64,000 bases of DNA from Paracoccus denitrificans (GCF_900100045.1 NZ_FNEA01000018.1:1-64000), one strand, 5' to 3'; positions 24,761 through 32,495 are shown, numbered from the stretch's first letter. Notes: generated by a model from the letters alone, not told the origin. A program made the numbers and translations.

Positions 24761-26085
24761 TACTGGCTGCCCCAGACCGGGTGCCAATCCTCTTGCGCCC
24801 GCGCTTCCTGCTGGCGCTGGATTGAGCGCGGCACCACGGGATAGGCGAAGGTCAGCGCCAGCGCGTCGGCTTCGTCGGGGCTGGAGACGCCGCGCTTCTT
24901 CATGTCGGATTTCTTCTCGATCTCAATCGCGTTGTTCACGTCGAAGCTGTAGAGCGGCCCGGTCAGATCCATCTCAAGGTCGCGACTGTCGGGGATGCAT
25001 CCGCCCGAGCGCAGCCATTCGCGCATGGTGGCCCACATCTGCGCGCGCTTGTTCCGGCATTTCGGCACGCCCTCAATGGCGCGATCCGCCTTGCCGCCGA
25101 AGTTCACGCCGACCACGGAATAGCCCATCTGCCGGCAGCGGTCGATCACGCCGCCACCCACACCGCCCTCGTCGATGAACACGCCATCCGGGTGCAGGCG
25201 GTCAATCTCGGCCATGACGCGCGCGGCCACCGCCATGGTGTCGGCGCCCTTCATGATGATCGGCAGCTCGGTCTGGGCGTCCCTGCCCCGCCGTGCCCAG
25301 ATCACGCTGCGGTCATCGCCGAATCGCGCCACGTCCACGCCCAGCACCAGCTCGTCGCCGATCTGCGAGAACGGCTGGCGGGCCATGGCCTCGCGCACCA
25401 GACCGCCGCCGATGAACTGCATGTCCGACTCGGCCTCGTAATCGCCTTCCCAGATATGGCGATAGCGGGCCTCGTCGCCGGCCAGGTCGAGCAGCCGTTC
25501 CTCCTCCAGCTCGGGACCGCGGAACGGGTTGTCGCGCCAGTTGGCCTCGACGACCGTGCGGCTGTCCGCAAAGCGCGCGTCCTGGCGCATCATCACGTCG
25601 ACCGGGTCGGAGCGCAGGCGGGGGTTGTAGGTGAACCAGATCTGCGACCCCGGCTTGCGCAGCGTCGGGCGCAGCATGTCGAGCGGCCCCTGCCCGGCGG
25701 TCGCGGCCTCCTCCCACCACGCGATGTCGAAGCCCTCAAGCGACTTGATGTTCTCGGCGTTGAACTCGTTCATGCCGTTGAAGGCAATGATGCCGTTACC
25801 CGGCGTCCTGATGATCCGATCAGATTCCACCGGCCTGATCGCCTCCGCCACCCCGAGCCGGGCCGCAGTCTCGACCAGCAGTTTGAATACCGACTGGTCG
25901 AGGGATTTTTGCACGTCTCGCAGGCAGATCGACGAAAGGCCGGGCTCCGTCAGGTGGCGCACGATCATGTGCATGGCCCGGTCCCACGACTTGCCCGACC
26001 CGCGCCCGCCCCAGGCGCACAGATACCGCCGCTTCGACTTCCAGAGCGGGGCAAAGACCTTGGGCGGGCGAACGTCGAGGATCAT
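24760..26085 (-). CDS. Terminase large subunit
   Basis: 441 residues from ATG 26085, which overlaps the preceding stop (ATGA). It has an ATPase domain with Walker A GGRGSGKS near residue 27-34 and Walker B FDIAWWEEA, then a coupling motif (WFTYNP). The RNase-H-like nuclease domain has LGVDVARFGDD, VFIDEGGVGGG and a late DEADALALTFA. This is the motor that packages DNA into heads. It belongs to the Terminase_3/Sf6-like group, matching the small subunit two genes upstream. Confidence 0.93.
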   Translation of the reverse strand: MILDVRPPKVFAPLWKSKRRYLCAWGGRGSGKSWDRAMHMIVRHLTEPGLSSICLRDVQKSLDQSVFKLLVETAARLGVAEAIRPVESDRIIRTPGNGIIAFNGMNEFNAENIKSLEGFDIAWWEEAATAGQGPLDMLRPTLRKPGSQIWFTYNPRLRSDPVDVMMRQDARFADSRTVVEANWRDNPFRGPELEEERLLDLAGDEARYRHIWEGDYEAESDMQFIGGGLVREAMARQPFSQIGDELVLGVDVARFGDDRSVIWARRGRDAQTELPIIMKGADTMAVAARVMAEIDRLHPDGVFIDEGGVGGGVIDRCRQMGYSVVGVNFGGKADRAIEGVPKCRNKRAQMWATMREWLRSGGCIPDSRDLEMDLTGPLYSFDVNNAIEIEKKSDMKKRGVSSPDEADALALTFAYPVVPRSIQRQQEARAQEDWHPVWGSQ

Positions 26086-26189
26086 GCAGCGGCCCAGACG
26101 AGATAGCCCAGCCACATGGACAGCAGCGCGCCGGCCGCGAACAGGCGCCGCTGCATCCGCTCGTATCGCTTTGCGTCGCGCGCGTTCAC
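26082..26189 (-). CDS. Tiny membrane protein between terminase genes
   Basis: 35 residues from a GTG start that overlaps the small terminase stop (GTGA). It reads MNARDAKRYERMQRRLFAAG, then one transmembrane helix (ALLSMWLGYLVWAAA). Its stop overlaps the large terminase start, so both junctions are coupled. No function known. Confidence 0.5.
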   Translation of the reverse strand: MNARDAKRYERMQRRLFAAGALLSMWLGYLVWAAA

Positions 26190-26587
26190 TCGCCGTCCCC
26201 CACGAATTTCACCTCGACACGCTCGATCTGCACGCGGCCATTGATGTCCAGATCCAGCTTGTCGCCGTATTTTTTCGGCTGTCGCTTGCCGGCCGTCCAT
26301 TTCAGCGCGTCGATGGCCGCACGGGCTGCCTGAGGGTCCAGCTTGCCCGCCAGCACGCGATCCACGATGTCGCCGATCTTGTCGGCATCCGCGTCCGCTT
26401 GAGCCTCGCGCGCGCGCGCGTAGTCGACCCTGAAATCTTCATCATCCCGCAACCAGCGAATGACGGTCGAATACCCGGGCATGCCCTTCTTTCGCAGCAC
26501 CTTGGCCAGACTGTCACCGCAGGCAATCGCTTCGCAGATCGCGTCCTTGTATCCGGCAATGGTTTCCGCATCCCTCTTGATCGGCAT
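26186..26587 (-). CDS. Terminase small subunit, Sf6-like
   Basis: 133 residues from ATG 26587, with GGAG upstream. An N-terminal helix-turn-helix (ICEAIACGDSLAKVLRKKGM then GYSTVIRWLRDDEDF) is followed by a long oligomerisation helix (ARAREAQADADADKIGDIVDR) and the common AAIDALKWTAGKRQPKKYGD segment of the Sf6-type small terminase family. It recognises the packaging site and loads the large subunit. First gene after the weaker promoter copy D. Confidence 0.85.
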   Translation of the reverse strand: MPIKRDAETIAGYKDAICEAIACGDSLAKVLRKKGMPGYSTVIRWLRDDEDFRVDYARAREAQADADADKIGDIVDRVLAGKLDPQAARAAIDALKWTAGKRQPKKYGDKLDLDINGRVQIERVEVKFVGDGE

Positions 26588-26589
26588 AC

Positions 26590-26913
26590 TCAAACTCCTC
26601 CGTCGTGAAGCTGCGCGACCTCCTTGCGGCATGCTGAGCACATCCGCAGGCCGTGATCTATGTTGGCCGAAACGCCGCACCGCATGCAGCGCCGCACGGG
26701 CCGAAGGACCCGCCCCGCATCGGGTTTCAGCACCCCGGCGTCGCGCATGAGCCTCGCCGCGGCGAGCGAGCCGTATTTGTTCGAGATGCGGGCGCGCAGG
26801 CTGTTGTGCGTCACGCCGTGCATGCGGGCGGCCTCGGCATAGGTCGCGTCCGGCGTCGCGATGATCCATGCCTCGGCGTCGTCGATGGGTCCGGTCTTGT
26901 AGGGCGGCGCCAT
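26590..26913 (-). CDS. HTH plus zinc-ribbon phage protein
   Basis: 107 residues from ATG 26913 (GGAG 8 nt upstream; a GTG at 26922 is too close). The N-terminal half has a sigma-70-region-4-like helix-turn-helix (TYAEAARMHGVTHNSLRARI). The C-terminal half has a C4 zinc knuckle (RCMRCGVSANIDHGLRMCSAC). It ends the early operon and overlaps promoter-like element D. It is a plausible late-gene activator, because it is the last early gene before the late operon and pairs an HTH with a zinc site. That role is inference only. Confidence 0.65.
   Translation of the reverse strand: MAPPYKTGPIDDAEAWIIATPDATYAEAARMHGVTHNSLRARISNKYGSLAAARLMRDAGVLKPDAGRVLRPVRRCMRCGVSANIDHGLRMCSACRKEVAQLHDGGV
26651..26667 (-). 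promoter_or_regulatory. Weaker copy D of the late promoter-like element
   Basis: Minus strand GCCAACATAGATCACGG, one mismatch to the core GCCAACATATATCRC, 64 nt before the small terminase ATG. It lies inside the HTH/zinc gene, so coding constraint may explain the mismatch or make it a coincidence. Its position completes one element per late block. Confidence 0.4.
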
Positions 26914-26918
26914 GGTGG

Positions 26919-27590
26919 TCACTCCGCAGCTTTCGGGCGATAGGCCGCGAAGTTCTCGGCCGCGCGAACGGCATCCTCGTCTTGCCGCGCCTGCTCGGCT
27001 TCCGCCTTGGCCCGCATTTCCGCGATCATGTCGCCCAGGACCGTGGCGCGGCGCTTGCGGCTGGCCTCGGCCTCCTCTTGCGTCTGCGTCGCGGTTCCCT
27101 CAGTCGGCAACGCGCGGGCGCGCAGCTCGCGCTCGGCCAGATCGGCAGCCGCACGCTCCAGCGCCGCCTTGATCTGCCGGCGCTCGGCAACGAGGCGGTC
27201 GCAGACCTCGGCCAGCTCGGCCCATGCCGGGAAGAATCGCCACGGATGCCCCAGCAGCGCCTCTCGGGACACGTCGGCGGGATAGGCCGAGAGGCGCGAG
27301 CGATAGGCCGAGAGGCGCAGCGCCTCGACCTCTGGCGCGTCTTCGCGCCGGGCGGTGATCACGGAAAGCTCGGCGATCCAGAGGTTGACCTGATCCGGCA
27401 TGGCCGGAGTCATGCTGGCGTCCAGCTTGGCGCGCGCCGCCTCGATCTGGTCGGCGGTCTCGCCTGCCGCGATCCAGCCGCGACGCGTGGCCTGCGCCGG
27501 CACAATCGTGCCGTCCGGCTTCTCGTAGCTGCCCCGCCAATCAATATCCTCGCGCAGCCGCACTCCGCATTGCTGCACCAACGAGGCCAC
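26919..27590 (-). CDS. Early-operon phage protein, helical, start uncertain
   Basis: About 223 residues from a GTG at 27590 with AGG upstream, giving a 50-nt overlap with the YdaU gene. The frame stays open to 27935, so an earlier start is possible. The core (DIDWRGSYEKPDGTIVPAQA, then WRFFPAWAELAEVCDRLV) is followed by a long charged helix with coiled-coil character. This type of protein often follows DUF1376 proteins in alphaproteobacterial prophages, where it could be a helicase loader or replication partner. Function not established. Confidence 0.6.
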   Translation of the reverse strand: MASLVQQCGVRLREDIDWRGSYEKPDGTIVPAQATRRGWIAAGETADQIEAARAKLDASMTPAMPDQVNLWIAELSVITARREDAPEVEALRLSAYRSRLSAYPADVSREALLGHPWRFFPAWAELAEVCDRLVAERRQIKAALERAAADLAERELRARALPTEGTATQTQEEAEASRKRRATVLGDMIAEMRAKAEAEQARQDEDAVRAAENFAAYRPKAAE

Positions 27591-28299
27591 CGACCTGTTG
27601 ACTTCCGCCGTGCTGCGAGCCGCGAGCCATAGCGCGATCTGCGGCGAACTTCCTGGCGTTGCCGAGCCATGTTCGCCAGCCGGCATCCCAGTCCTTGAAG
27701 GTTGTTCCTTTGGCGAGGTGAAAATCGCGGAATCGTTCGGCTTCATGGCGGATTTCCTGATCGGTGAAGTTTCGGGAATGGGCGTCGGCGATGTTGCGAT
27801 CCGATGGCACCCAATCGGGCGGCAGCGCGCAGGCACGCTTCGGAGGTGATCGAGGGGGCTTTTTGGAAGAACCGATAGGTTCTTCTTTTTCTTCTCTGAC
27901 TCTGGACTCTGAAGAAAATGCCATGGCATCCGCATGGCAATTGCCAGATGCCACTTTCTTATCTTTCAATGCTTTAGCCTGTCCGCCTGCGCGTCCGGCC
28001 GTTGCGCGAACTTCACTTTTTTTGCGCGCTTTTTCGTGCTCTTTTGACAGGCGATGGTTCGTTATGCTGTCGCCGTCCACCTCGAAAAACCGGCTGATTT
28101 CGGCCCAGACCGGCTTGAACTTCGCGGGCGACATCCGGGCGATCCGGGCCAGTTTTGCCATGTCATTTGGCAGGCGCGCGTCATGCCGCCACATGGTCAT
28201 CAGGATGAGCAGATAGGCGCCATGCTCGACCGTGGAGAGGTCCAGCGTGTCGGCCAGATAGTCGGCGACGTAGAGCTGCATGAACGGCTGTTCAGCCAT
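27541..28299 (-). CDS. YdaU/DUF1376 phage replication protein
   Basis: 252 residues from ATG 28299, overlapping the RusA stop (TGATG). The N-terminal domain (QLYVADYLADTLDLSTVEHG, then YLLILMTMWRH and LARIARMS) is the DUF1376 winged-helix-like domain of replication initiators. A basic linker follows (about 100-165), then a second domain (LPPDWVPSDRNIADAHSRNF then FRDFHLAKGTTFKDWDAGWRTW) typical of DnaT/replisome-organiser C-termini. It probably recruits host replication proteins to the phage origin. Confidence 0.8.
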   Translation of the reverse strand: MAEQPFMQLYVADYLADTLDLSTVEHGAYLLILMTMWRHDARLPNDMAKLARIARMSPAKFKPVWAEISRFFEVDGDSITNHRLSKEHEKARKKSEVRATAGRAGGQAKALKDKKVASGNCHADAMAFSSESRVREEKEEPIGSSKKPPRSPPKRACALPPDWVPSDRNIADAHSRNFTDQEIRHEAERFRDFHLAKGTTFKDWDAGWRTWLGNARKFAADRAMARGSQHGGSQQVGGLVGAAMRSAAARGY

Positions 28300-28667
28300 C
28301 AAACCACCTCCACCTCGACGATCACCGCCCCGTCCCGGCACCTGTCCCCGCGGATCGGCGCTTGCAGCTTGATCCGGCCGTCATCGATGCGCAGGACCGC
28401 CGCCAGCGCGTCCCGGGCGCCCTTGTTCTCGGTCACGACATTGTCGTCGTCGACGGTGGTGACGGTGCTGGGCGGGCAGTAGATCAGCGTCATGCGCAGC
28501 TCTGCGTCGGCCGGAATTCGGGCCTTGTGCCAGCCGGCCTCGCGCGCCAGGGCATCGGTCACGCGGCGCTGCGCCTTGACCAGCTTCGCCCGCTTGCGCC
28601 AGTGCAAGCGACTGTTCGCGGAAAGCTCGCTGGTCTTAGCCCATGGCAGTTTCACGCGGAGGATCAT
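28299..28667 (-). CDS. RusA-like Holliday junction resolvase
   Basis: 122 residues from ATG 28667, overlapping the previous stop. It has the RusA layout: an N-terminal strand with NSRLHWRKRAKLVKAQ, then LIYCPPSTVTTVDDDNVV carrying the clustered acidic metal ligands (DDDN), then KGARDALAAVLRIDDGRI with a further Asp pair. It resolves recombination junctions so that phage DNA can be packaged, fitting with the RecT and exonuclease genes on the other arm. Confidence 0.85.
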   Translation of the reverse strand: MILRVKLPWAKTSELSANSRLHWRKRAKLVKAQRRVTDALAREAGWHKARIPADAELRMTLIYCPPSTVTTVDDDNVVTENKGARDALAAVLRIDDGRIKLQAPIRGDRCRDGAVIVEVEVV

Positions 28668-29206
28668 GCTCTGGCCCTCACCACTGCCGGGAATCGGTTC
28701 TGGGCGTCGAAGCGCATCCAGCAGCAGTTGTCCTTGCCGGGCGTGCCGTTGCCGAGCCACGAAACGCGGCCGATGGGCACGATGTCGCTGCACTGGTCGA
28801 TCAGACGGCCGAAATAGCCGTTGGCGGCGAAGTCCCAGGGGAGCAGCACCCAGGCCGGCGCGATGCCGATCAGGTGCTTGATGATGGATAGCGCCGGGTC
28901 GCCCTTTCCGCCGGTGACAGGCCAGGGAACATTCGTGATCCACAGGTCAACGTCATCCGCTGCCTCGATATCCGCCACGGCCATCGTTTCAATGCCCGGC
29001 CCTTGCGGCTCCAGGTCAGAGGCCCAGACGCACCGGCCCGCCGGCCACAGATCCCGCAGATGCCCGATCAGCGCCCCATCGCCTGCGCAGGGCTCGCCAT
29101 AGCGCGCCCGAGGCGGCAGATGCGGGATCAGAGGCACCACCGCCTCGCGAGGGGTCGGCCAGAAGCCGCGCGGGCGCTGGGGAAGTCCGGGGGTTCGCTT
29201 GCTCAT
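28664..29206 (-). CDS. DNA adenine methyltransferase-like protein
   Basis: 180 residues. SAM-binding motif I appears as YGEPCAGDGALI (about 36-47). A motif-IV-like TNVPWP (about 91-96) stands where N6-adenine methylases have NPPW. The acidic WASDLEP segment lies between them. Shorter than stand-alone methylases but typical of small phage enzymes. It may protect phage DNA from host restriction. The Val in place of the first Pro of NPPW makes activity less certain. Overlaps both neighbours by 3-4 nt. Confidence 0.7.
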   Translation of the reverse strand: MSKRTPGLPQRPRGFWPTPREAVVPLIPHLPPRARYGEPCAGDGALIGHLRDLWPAGRCVWASDLEPQGPGIETMAVADIEAADDVDLWITNVPWPVTGGKGDPALSIIKHLIGIAPAWVLLPWDFAANGYFGRLIDQCSDIVPIGRVSWLGNGTPGKDNCCWMRFDAQNRFPAVVRARA

Positions 29207-29490
29207 CAGCTCAGATTCCCAGCCTCGCGCGATAGCTGGACCGCAGGCTTATCCCAGCCGCCCCCCCCCCATTCGCCCTTCCTGACGATGGCGCCGAGGT
29301 CGCGCACCAGGCCCTTTGGATAACCCTTGCGCTTCGCCGCGCTGGTCGCATCCCTCTGGGCGTCGCTGTAGGGTTCTCCGACGACATAGCCATCGGCATA
29401 GAGCCGGGCGAAATGCTCCAGCTCGCGCTCGGTGGCGTCCCAGAGGCGATCCTTGACCGCCAGATCCTCGGCCGCTTCCTTGAACTTCAT
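29206..29490 (-). CDS. Small early phage protein
   Basis: 94 residues, starting MKFKEAAEDLAVKDRLWDAT, charged and helical, with a Gly-rich KGEWGGGGWDKP near residue 71-82. Its stop overlaps the methyltransferase start. An unusual run of ten C on the plus strand near 29,265 encodes the four glycines and is a likely slippage or sequencing-error site. No family recognised. Confidence 0.65.
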   Translation of the reverse strand: MKFKEAAEDLAVKDRLWDATERELEHFARLYADGYVVGEPYSDAQRDATSAAKRKGYPKGLVRDLGAIVRKGEWGGGGWDKPAVQLSREAGNLS

Positions 29491-29491
29491 C

Positions 29492-29704
29492 TCAGGCCCT
29501 CCGATGGGTTGACGGGCCATCCGCCGCGGCCTGGAGGCGCCCCAGCGCCATCGCCAGCCGCTGGCGAATACCCTGTGTCTCGAATGATTTCGGTGCGCGG
29601 CACGGGCATTCCGCGAGCGCGACGCGCAGGCCGTGAACCTCGGCCAAGGGGATGCGGATGACGGCATGGCCATCCTCGACGCGGACGGAGGCGGTCAGGG
29701 TCAT
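29492..29704 (-). CDS. Small early phage protein
   Basis: 70 residues, MTLTASVRVEDGHAVIRIPL onward: a beta-hairpin-like start, then a helical part with CPCRAP. ATG overlaps the cytosine methylase stop (ATGA). No function known. Confidence 0.6.
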   Translation of the reverse strand: MTLTASVRVEDGHAVIRIPLAEVHGLRVALAECPCRAPKSFETQGIRQRLAMALGRLQAAADGPSTHRRA

Positions 29705-30411
29705 GCCGTGGCCCTTCCGGTCACTTCATCCGCGAACCCGCCCCATTGCGATGCCATTGCGGCAGCGAGGCCGGGGAAGAACCGCGACCGATCCGATTTC
29801 CTGTTCGGCCCCGGCGCCGCGCGGTGGATTTCGTCCCGCGCCGTGCTGCCGTCCAGTGTGCCGGTCGGCTTGAGCTTGGGCAGGCCGCGCAACCACAGGC
29901 AGGTGCGCTTTTTCACGTTGTCCGGTCCTGCTTCGTCGGTCCCGAACTGCCACGGCTGGACGCTCTGCGCGAACGGCTCATAGCCGCGAATGCGCGCTTT
30001 GGCGTGCTTGTGCATGACCGGGTTTTCCACGGCGATGCGCGGGATCGGAGCATTCCAGCAGTCCGAGAACAGCGCGGCGCCCTCATCCAGCAGCCGCCAC
30101 ATGATGGCCAGCCGGGCATCGCGACCCAGAACCGACCATGCGGACTTCTCTGCTTCCGTCGCCTCATCCGGGGCGTTTGTAGGCGGCTCCTTGAGCCAGC
30201 GGACACCGCTATTCGCCAGCCGGGTGCAGGGCGGATGCATCACCGCCAGCAGATCCCAGCCTTCATGCAGCAGGTCACGCACGTCGCCGACGATGTGGCG
30301 GTTACTGCGATCCTCGGCCGGCATCAGGTCGCAGGACCATGCATCATGGCCGAGGGCGGCAAAGGCGCGGCGGACGATCCCGCTGCATTCACAGGCGATC
30401 AGCACCCGCAT
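29701..30411 (-). CDS. C5-cytosine methyltransferase-like phage protein
   Basis: 236 residues from ATG 30411 (GGAGG 7 nt upstream). It opens with VLIACECSGIVRRAFAALGH, like SAM-binding motif I of C5 methylases. It has MHPPCTRLANSG with the Pro-Cys pair used as nucleophile, and later IAVENPVMHKHA, resembling the ENV motif. It is shorter than full C5 methylases because the target-recognition region is minimal, a form common in phages. It probably modifies phage DNA against host restriction. Confidence 0.75.
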   Translation of the reverse strand: MRVLIACECSGIVRRAFAALGHDAWSCDLMPAEDRSNRHIVGDVRDLLHEGWDLLAVMHPPCTRLANSGVRWLKEPPTNAPDEATEAEKSAWSVLGRDARLAIMWRLLDEGAALFSDCWNAPIPRIAVENPVMHKHAKARIRGYEPFAQSVQPWQFGTDEAGPDNVKKRTCLWLRGLPKLKPTGTLDGSTARDEIHRAAPGPNRKSDRSRFFPGLAAAMASQWGGFADEVTGRATA

Positions 30412-30740
30412 CACGCCGCCTCCATCAGCACCAGCGCCCGCTCCACGGTGATGTTGAGCGCTTCGGCGATGTCGGCCAGCGAATAGCCCTGCCTTTGCAG
30501 GATGCCGATCATCTCGCGCCGCGCCCGGTCGACGGGCCTGAGCCGGACGATCTTCGGCGCGTCGGCCACCTCGGACAGCTGGTCCAGCCGAACGACCAGC
30601 GCGCCGGGATAAGGGATCACCGCCCGCGCCATAGCGGCTTTCTTGTCCGCCGCCCGGATGACATGGCTGATGCGCTCGCCGGCCGGCATCTCGACGGTGA
30701 TCTGGAATTTTTGGAGGGGCGTTTGGCTATCGTCGGCCAT
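30411..30740 (-). CDS. Phage protein with C-terminal helix-turn-helix
   Basis: 109 residues from ATG 30740 with AAAGGG 8 nt upstream. The N-terminal half is a small alpha/beta unit. The C-terminal 40 residues (RREMIGILQRQGYSLADIAE then ALNITVERALVLME) form a helix-turn-helix. It probably binds DNA; target unknown. Overlaps the cytosine methylase start. Confidence 0.6.
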   Translation of the reverse strand: MADDSQTPLQKFQITVEMPAGERISHVIRAADKKAAMARAVIPYPGALVVRLDQLSEVADAPKIVRLRPVDRARREMIGILQRQGYSLADIAEALNITVERALVLMEAA

Positions 30741-30861
30741 GGGTGCAACCCTTTCGACGTGAAGGATTTTTCATTTTCTTGGCCAGCCGAGAGAGCAAAG
30801 CCCCCCCGATACGCGACACCGGATAGGTGACGGCGAAAATCAGCGCCCGGAGCATCCTCAT
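30727..30861 (-). CDS. Possible 44-residue basic membrane-associated protein
   Basis: It reads MRMLRALIFAVTYPVSRIGG then a basic tail with RLAKKMKNPSRRKG. The ATG overlaps the previous stop (ATGA), and the stop falls 14 nt inside the next gene, which suggests translational coupling. It includes a seven-C run on the plus strand. Otherwise this stretch would be a rare gap in a tightly overlapping operon. Confidence 0.4.
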   Translation of the reverse strand: MRMLRALIFAVTYPVSRIGGALLSRLAKKMKNPSRRKGCTHGRR

Positions 30862-31199
30862 GGCTCACCGCCAATTCGGCGTGCGAGTCGCTCGGTCTTG
30901 GCCACCACGTAGTCTTCGAGGATTTCGGCGATGTAGTGCGGCGCGTCGTGCTTGCGCTGCATGTAGTTGATGATCTGCCGCTCGCTGATCCGCGTGAGCC
31001 GCGCCGCTGCACTGGCGACCGCCTTCTGGGTATGCCCCGCGTCGCCGAAACCGGCCCAGATCAGATCCGAAATCTTCTTCCTCGTGGCCTCCCTGACGGA
31101 AGCCACGGATTTTGCAACATTTTGCATAGAAATAGCCCCATGATGATCTTGTGCAGAAGGATCATCAACAGAACGGCGAGAGGGGGCGGCGGCGGTCAT
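30858..31199 (-). CDS. Early regulatory protein, DNA-binding candidate
   Basis: 113 residues. The ATG at 31199 overlaps the Cro-like stop (ATGA). After a polar N-terminus (about 1-25), the core VREATRKKISDLIWAGFGDA then KAVASAAARLTRISERQIIN is helix-rich and resembles a CII-like helix-turn-helix, followed by a C-terminal helix (YIAEILEDYVVAKTERLA). Second gene after the cro-like gene, the place of cII in lambdoid phages. A CII-type role is plausible but unproven. Confidence 0.6.
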   Translation of the reverse strand: MTAAAPSRRSVDDPSAQDHHGAISMQNVAKSVASVREATRKKISDLIWAGFGDAGHTQKAVASAAARLTRISERQIINYMQRKHDAPHYIAEILEDYVVAKTERLARRIGGEP

Positions 31200-31414
31200 C
31201 GCGTCGCCCCCTCGGGAGTTTGGGCGGGCCAGAAGTCGTCGCGCGACAGGGGCAATCCCCTTCGCAGCGCAGCATCCAGCACCACCGGCTTCTCTGCGTC
31301 TGGAATCGTCCCGCGGACCTTCCAGCCCCGAACCGTCGAGGGCGCCCGCCCCAGCGCGGCGGCCGTGGCGCGGATTCCTCCGAACTTCTCGATTATGGTT
31401 TGTGCGTAGCTCAT
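31196..31414 (-). CDS. Cro/YdaS-like repressor
   Basis: 72 residues, starting MSYAQTIIEKFGGIRATAAA, with an HTH (IRATAAALGRAPSTVRGWK) followed by GTIPDAEKPVVLDAALRRG, the pattern of Cro-like proteins of the YdaS/carph-isopro group. It is the first gene of the minus-strand early operon, divergent from the CI-like gene with 85 bp between them, and one operator starts at its ATG. Confidence 0.8.
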   Translation of the reverse strand: MSYAQTIIEKFGGIRATAAALGRAPSTVRGWKVRGTIPDAEKPVVLDAALRRGLPLSRDDFWPAQTPEGATR

Positions 31415-31462
31415 GGGCGCAATGTGCGCTATTTGCGCCCATTATTCAAGCGCATATTGCGC
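31415..31462. promoter_or_regulatory. Operator region of the CI/Cro switch
   Basis: A perfect 8-bp inverted repeat, GGGCGCAA (31415-31422) and TTGCGCCC (31433-31440), spaced by 10 bp, and a second palindrome GCGCA-TAT-TGCGC (31450-31462). Related GCGC-rich repeats recur at 33425-33484 before the other early operon. These are probable binding sites for the CI-like and Cro-like proteins. Confidence 0.7.
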
Positions 31463-31499
31463 ACAGACGCGGCCAGCGTTCTCATGCGATGCAACAAGC

Positions 31500-31886
31500 A
31501 TGAGTGATCAGCAGGTTACATATGCGCTCCGTGCGCTACGCGAGGGCGCGAAGGTCGGCGTGCGGGAAATGGCCAGAAGGCTGGGAATCTCCCCGAACAG
31601 CTACACGCACTATGAGAACCCGAACCGATTCAAGGATCCCTACCTTCCGATGCACTGGGCCGAGAGGTTTGCCGACGCCTTGGAACCGGATGGCGTGCCC
31701 AGGGATGCGGTTCTCGCCTTGGCCGGTGTATCTGACGTGCCTAGCGAGGAGAGCCTCGACGCACGCCTATCGAAGCTTCCTGCGGATCGTCGTCAGAGGG
31801 TTCTTCAGTATCTTGCCGATCAAGAAGCTCTTCACGAGAGAGAAAATCCAGCACGCGACGCCGATACGAAGGAGGCAGGGCAATGA
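31500..31886 (+). CDS. CI-like phage repressor, XRE HTH
   Basis: 128 residues from ATG 31500. An XRE-type helix-turn-helix spans about 8-70: TYALRALREGAKVGVREMAR then RLGISPNSYTHYENPNRF. A short acidic C-terminal tail (DARLSKLPADRRQRVLQYLA) resembles the oligomerisation tail of HTH repressors. No LexA/S24 peptidase domain is present, so RecA-triggered self-cleavage is not expected. Induction may instead depend on the Rha/KilAC antirepressor. Divergent from the Cro-like gene with operators between. Confidence 0.82.
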   Translation: MSDQQVTYALRALREGAKVGVREMARRLGISPNSYTHYENPNRFKDPYLPMHWAERFADALEPDGVPRDAVLALAGVSDVPSEESLDARLSKLPADRRQRVLQYLADQEALHERENPARDADTKEAGQ

Positions 31887-32007
31887 CCCGCGCCCCAAAA
31901 TTCACCCTTTTACTCATTCTCTCCCCTGCGAACTTCTGGAACAAACAAAGAACACGTTAAGCAAGAATCCGCCGCCGGCGACATGTAGAAAAGGATAGGT
32001 GCGGTGA

Positions 32008-32163
32008 ATGTTCGAGGCGGTGACGGCGGCGATAATCATGTCCGGTGTAAGCGCGCTTCTCTCGGGAACGGGGTGGCGTGGCTTCTTGTTTGGAATGGCG
32101 ATCCTTTCCGCGACCGCCGTCTTGCTTATGGCGATATTCTGGCTGATAGGCGCGCTTCCGTGA
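32008..32163 (+). CDS. Small two-span membrane protein
   Basis: 51 residues, MFEAVTAAIIMSGVSALLSG onward, with a second helix (FLFGMAILSATAVLLMAIFW). A weak AGGATAGG lies about 12 nt upstream. Its stop overlaps the GTG start of the next gene. Position just after the repressor suggests expression in the lysogen and perhaps superinfection exclusion, which is speculation. Confidence 0.55.
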   Translation: MFEAVTAAIIMSGVSALLSGTGWRGFLFGMAILSATAVLLMAIFWLIGALP

Positions 32164-32495
32164 TCCGGTTACTCACCGCTGCCGTGTTGCTTTTGCCCGG
32201 GGCCGCGACCGCCATGTGCTTCGAGCCGTCCGAGCCTTATTGCATCAGGGCCTATGGGACATTCGACGACCAATTCAGCTTCGAAAGCTGCCGCGGGCAG
32301 CTCAGGAGCTATCAGAGCGATGTTGAAAGCTTCCTAGACTGCCAGCGGCGAGAGATCGACGACTCCATAACCAGGATTGAACAAGAGCGAGACAACATCC
32401 AGACCGCGCAGCGAAAATCGCAGGACGCTTTGGACGAGTTCAACGCTGCGGTGGAATACTGGAACTGCAAGGCGAACGGAGGGTCAATATGCTGA
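32160..32495 (+). CDS. Secreted small protein with coiled coil
   Basis: 111 residues from GTG 32160 overlapping the preceding stop. Residues 1-18 (MIRLLTAAVLLLPGAATA) are a signal peptide. The mature part has six Cys (two in CFEPSEPYC) and a helix FLDCQRREIDDSITRIEQER predicted as coiled coil. It is likely periplasmic and disulfide-bonded. Function unknown; it may be another lysogen-expressed accessory gene. Confidence 0.6.
   Translation: MIRLLTAAVLLLPGAATAMCFEPSEPYCIRAYGTFDDQFSFESCRGQLRSYQSDVESFLDCQRREIDDSITRIEQERDNIQTAQRKSQDALDEFNAAVEYWNCKANGGSIC

Noticed and set aside
31741..31944. Minus-strand frame opposite the end of the CI-like gene
   Set aside because: Mostly antisense to the repressor C-terminus; no independent support.
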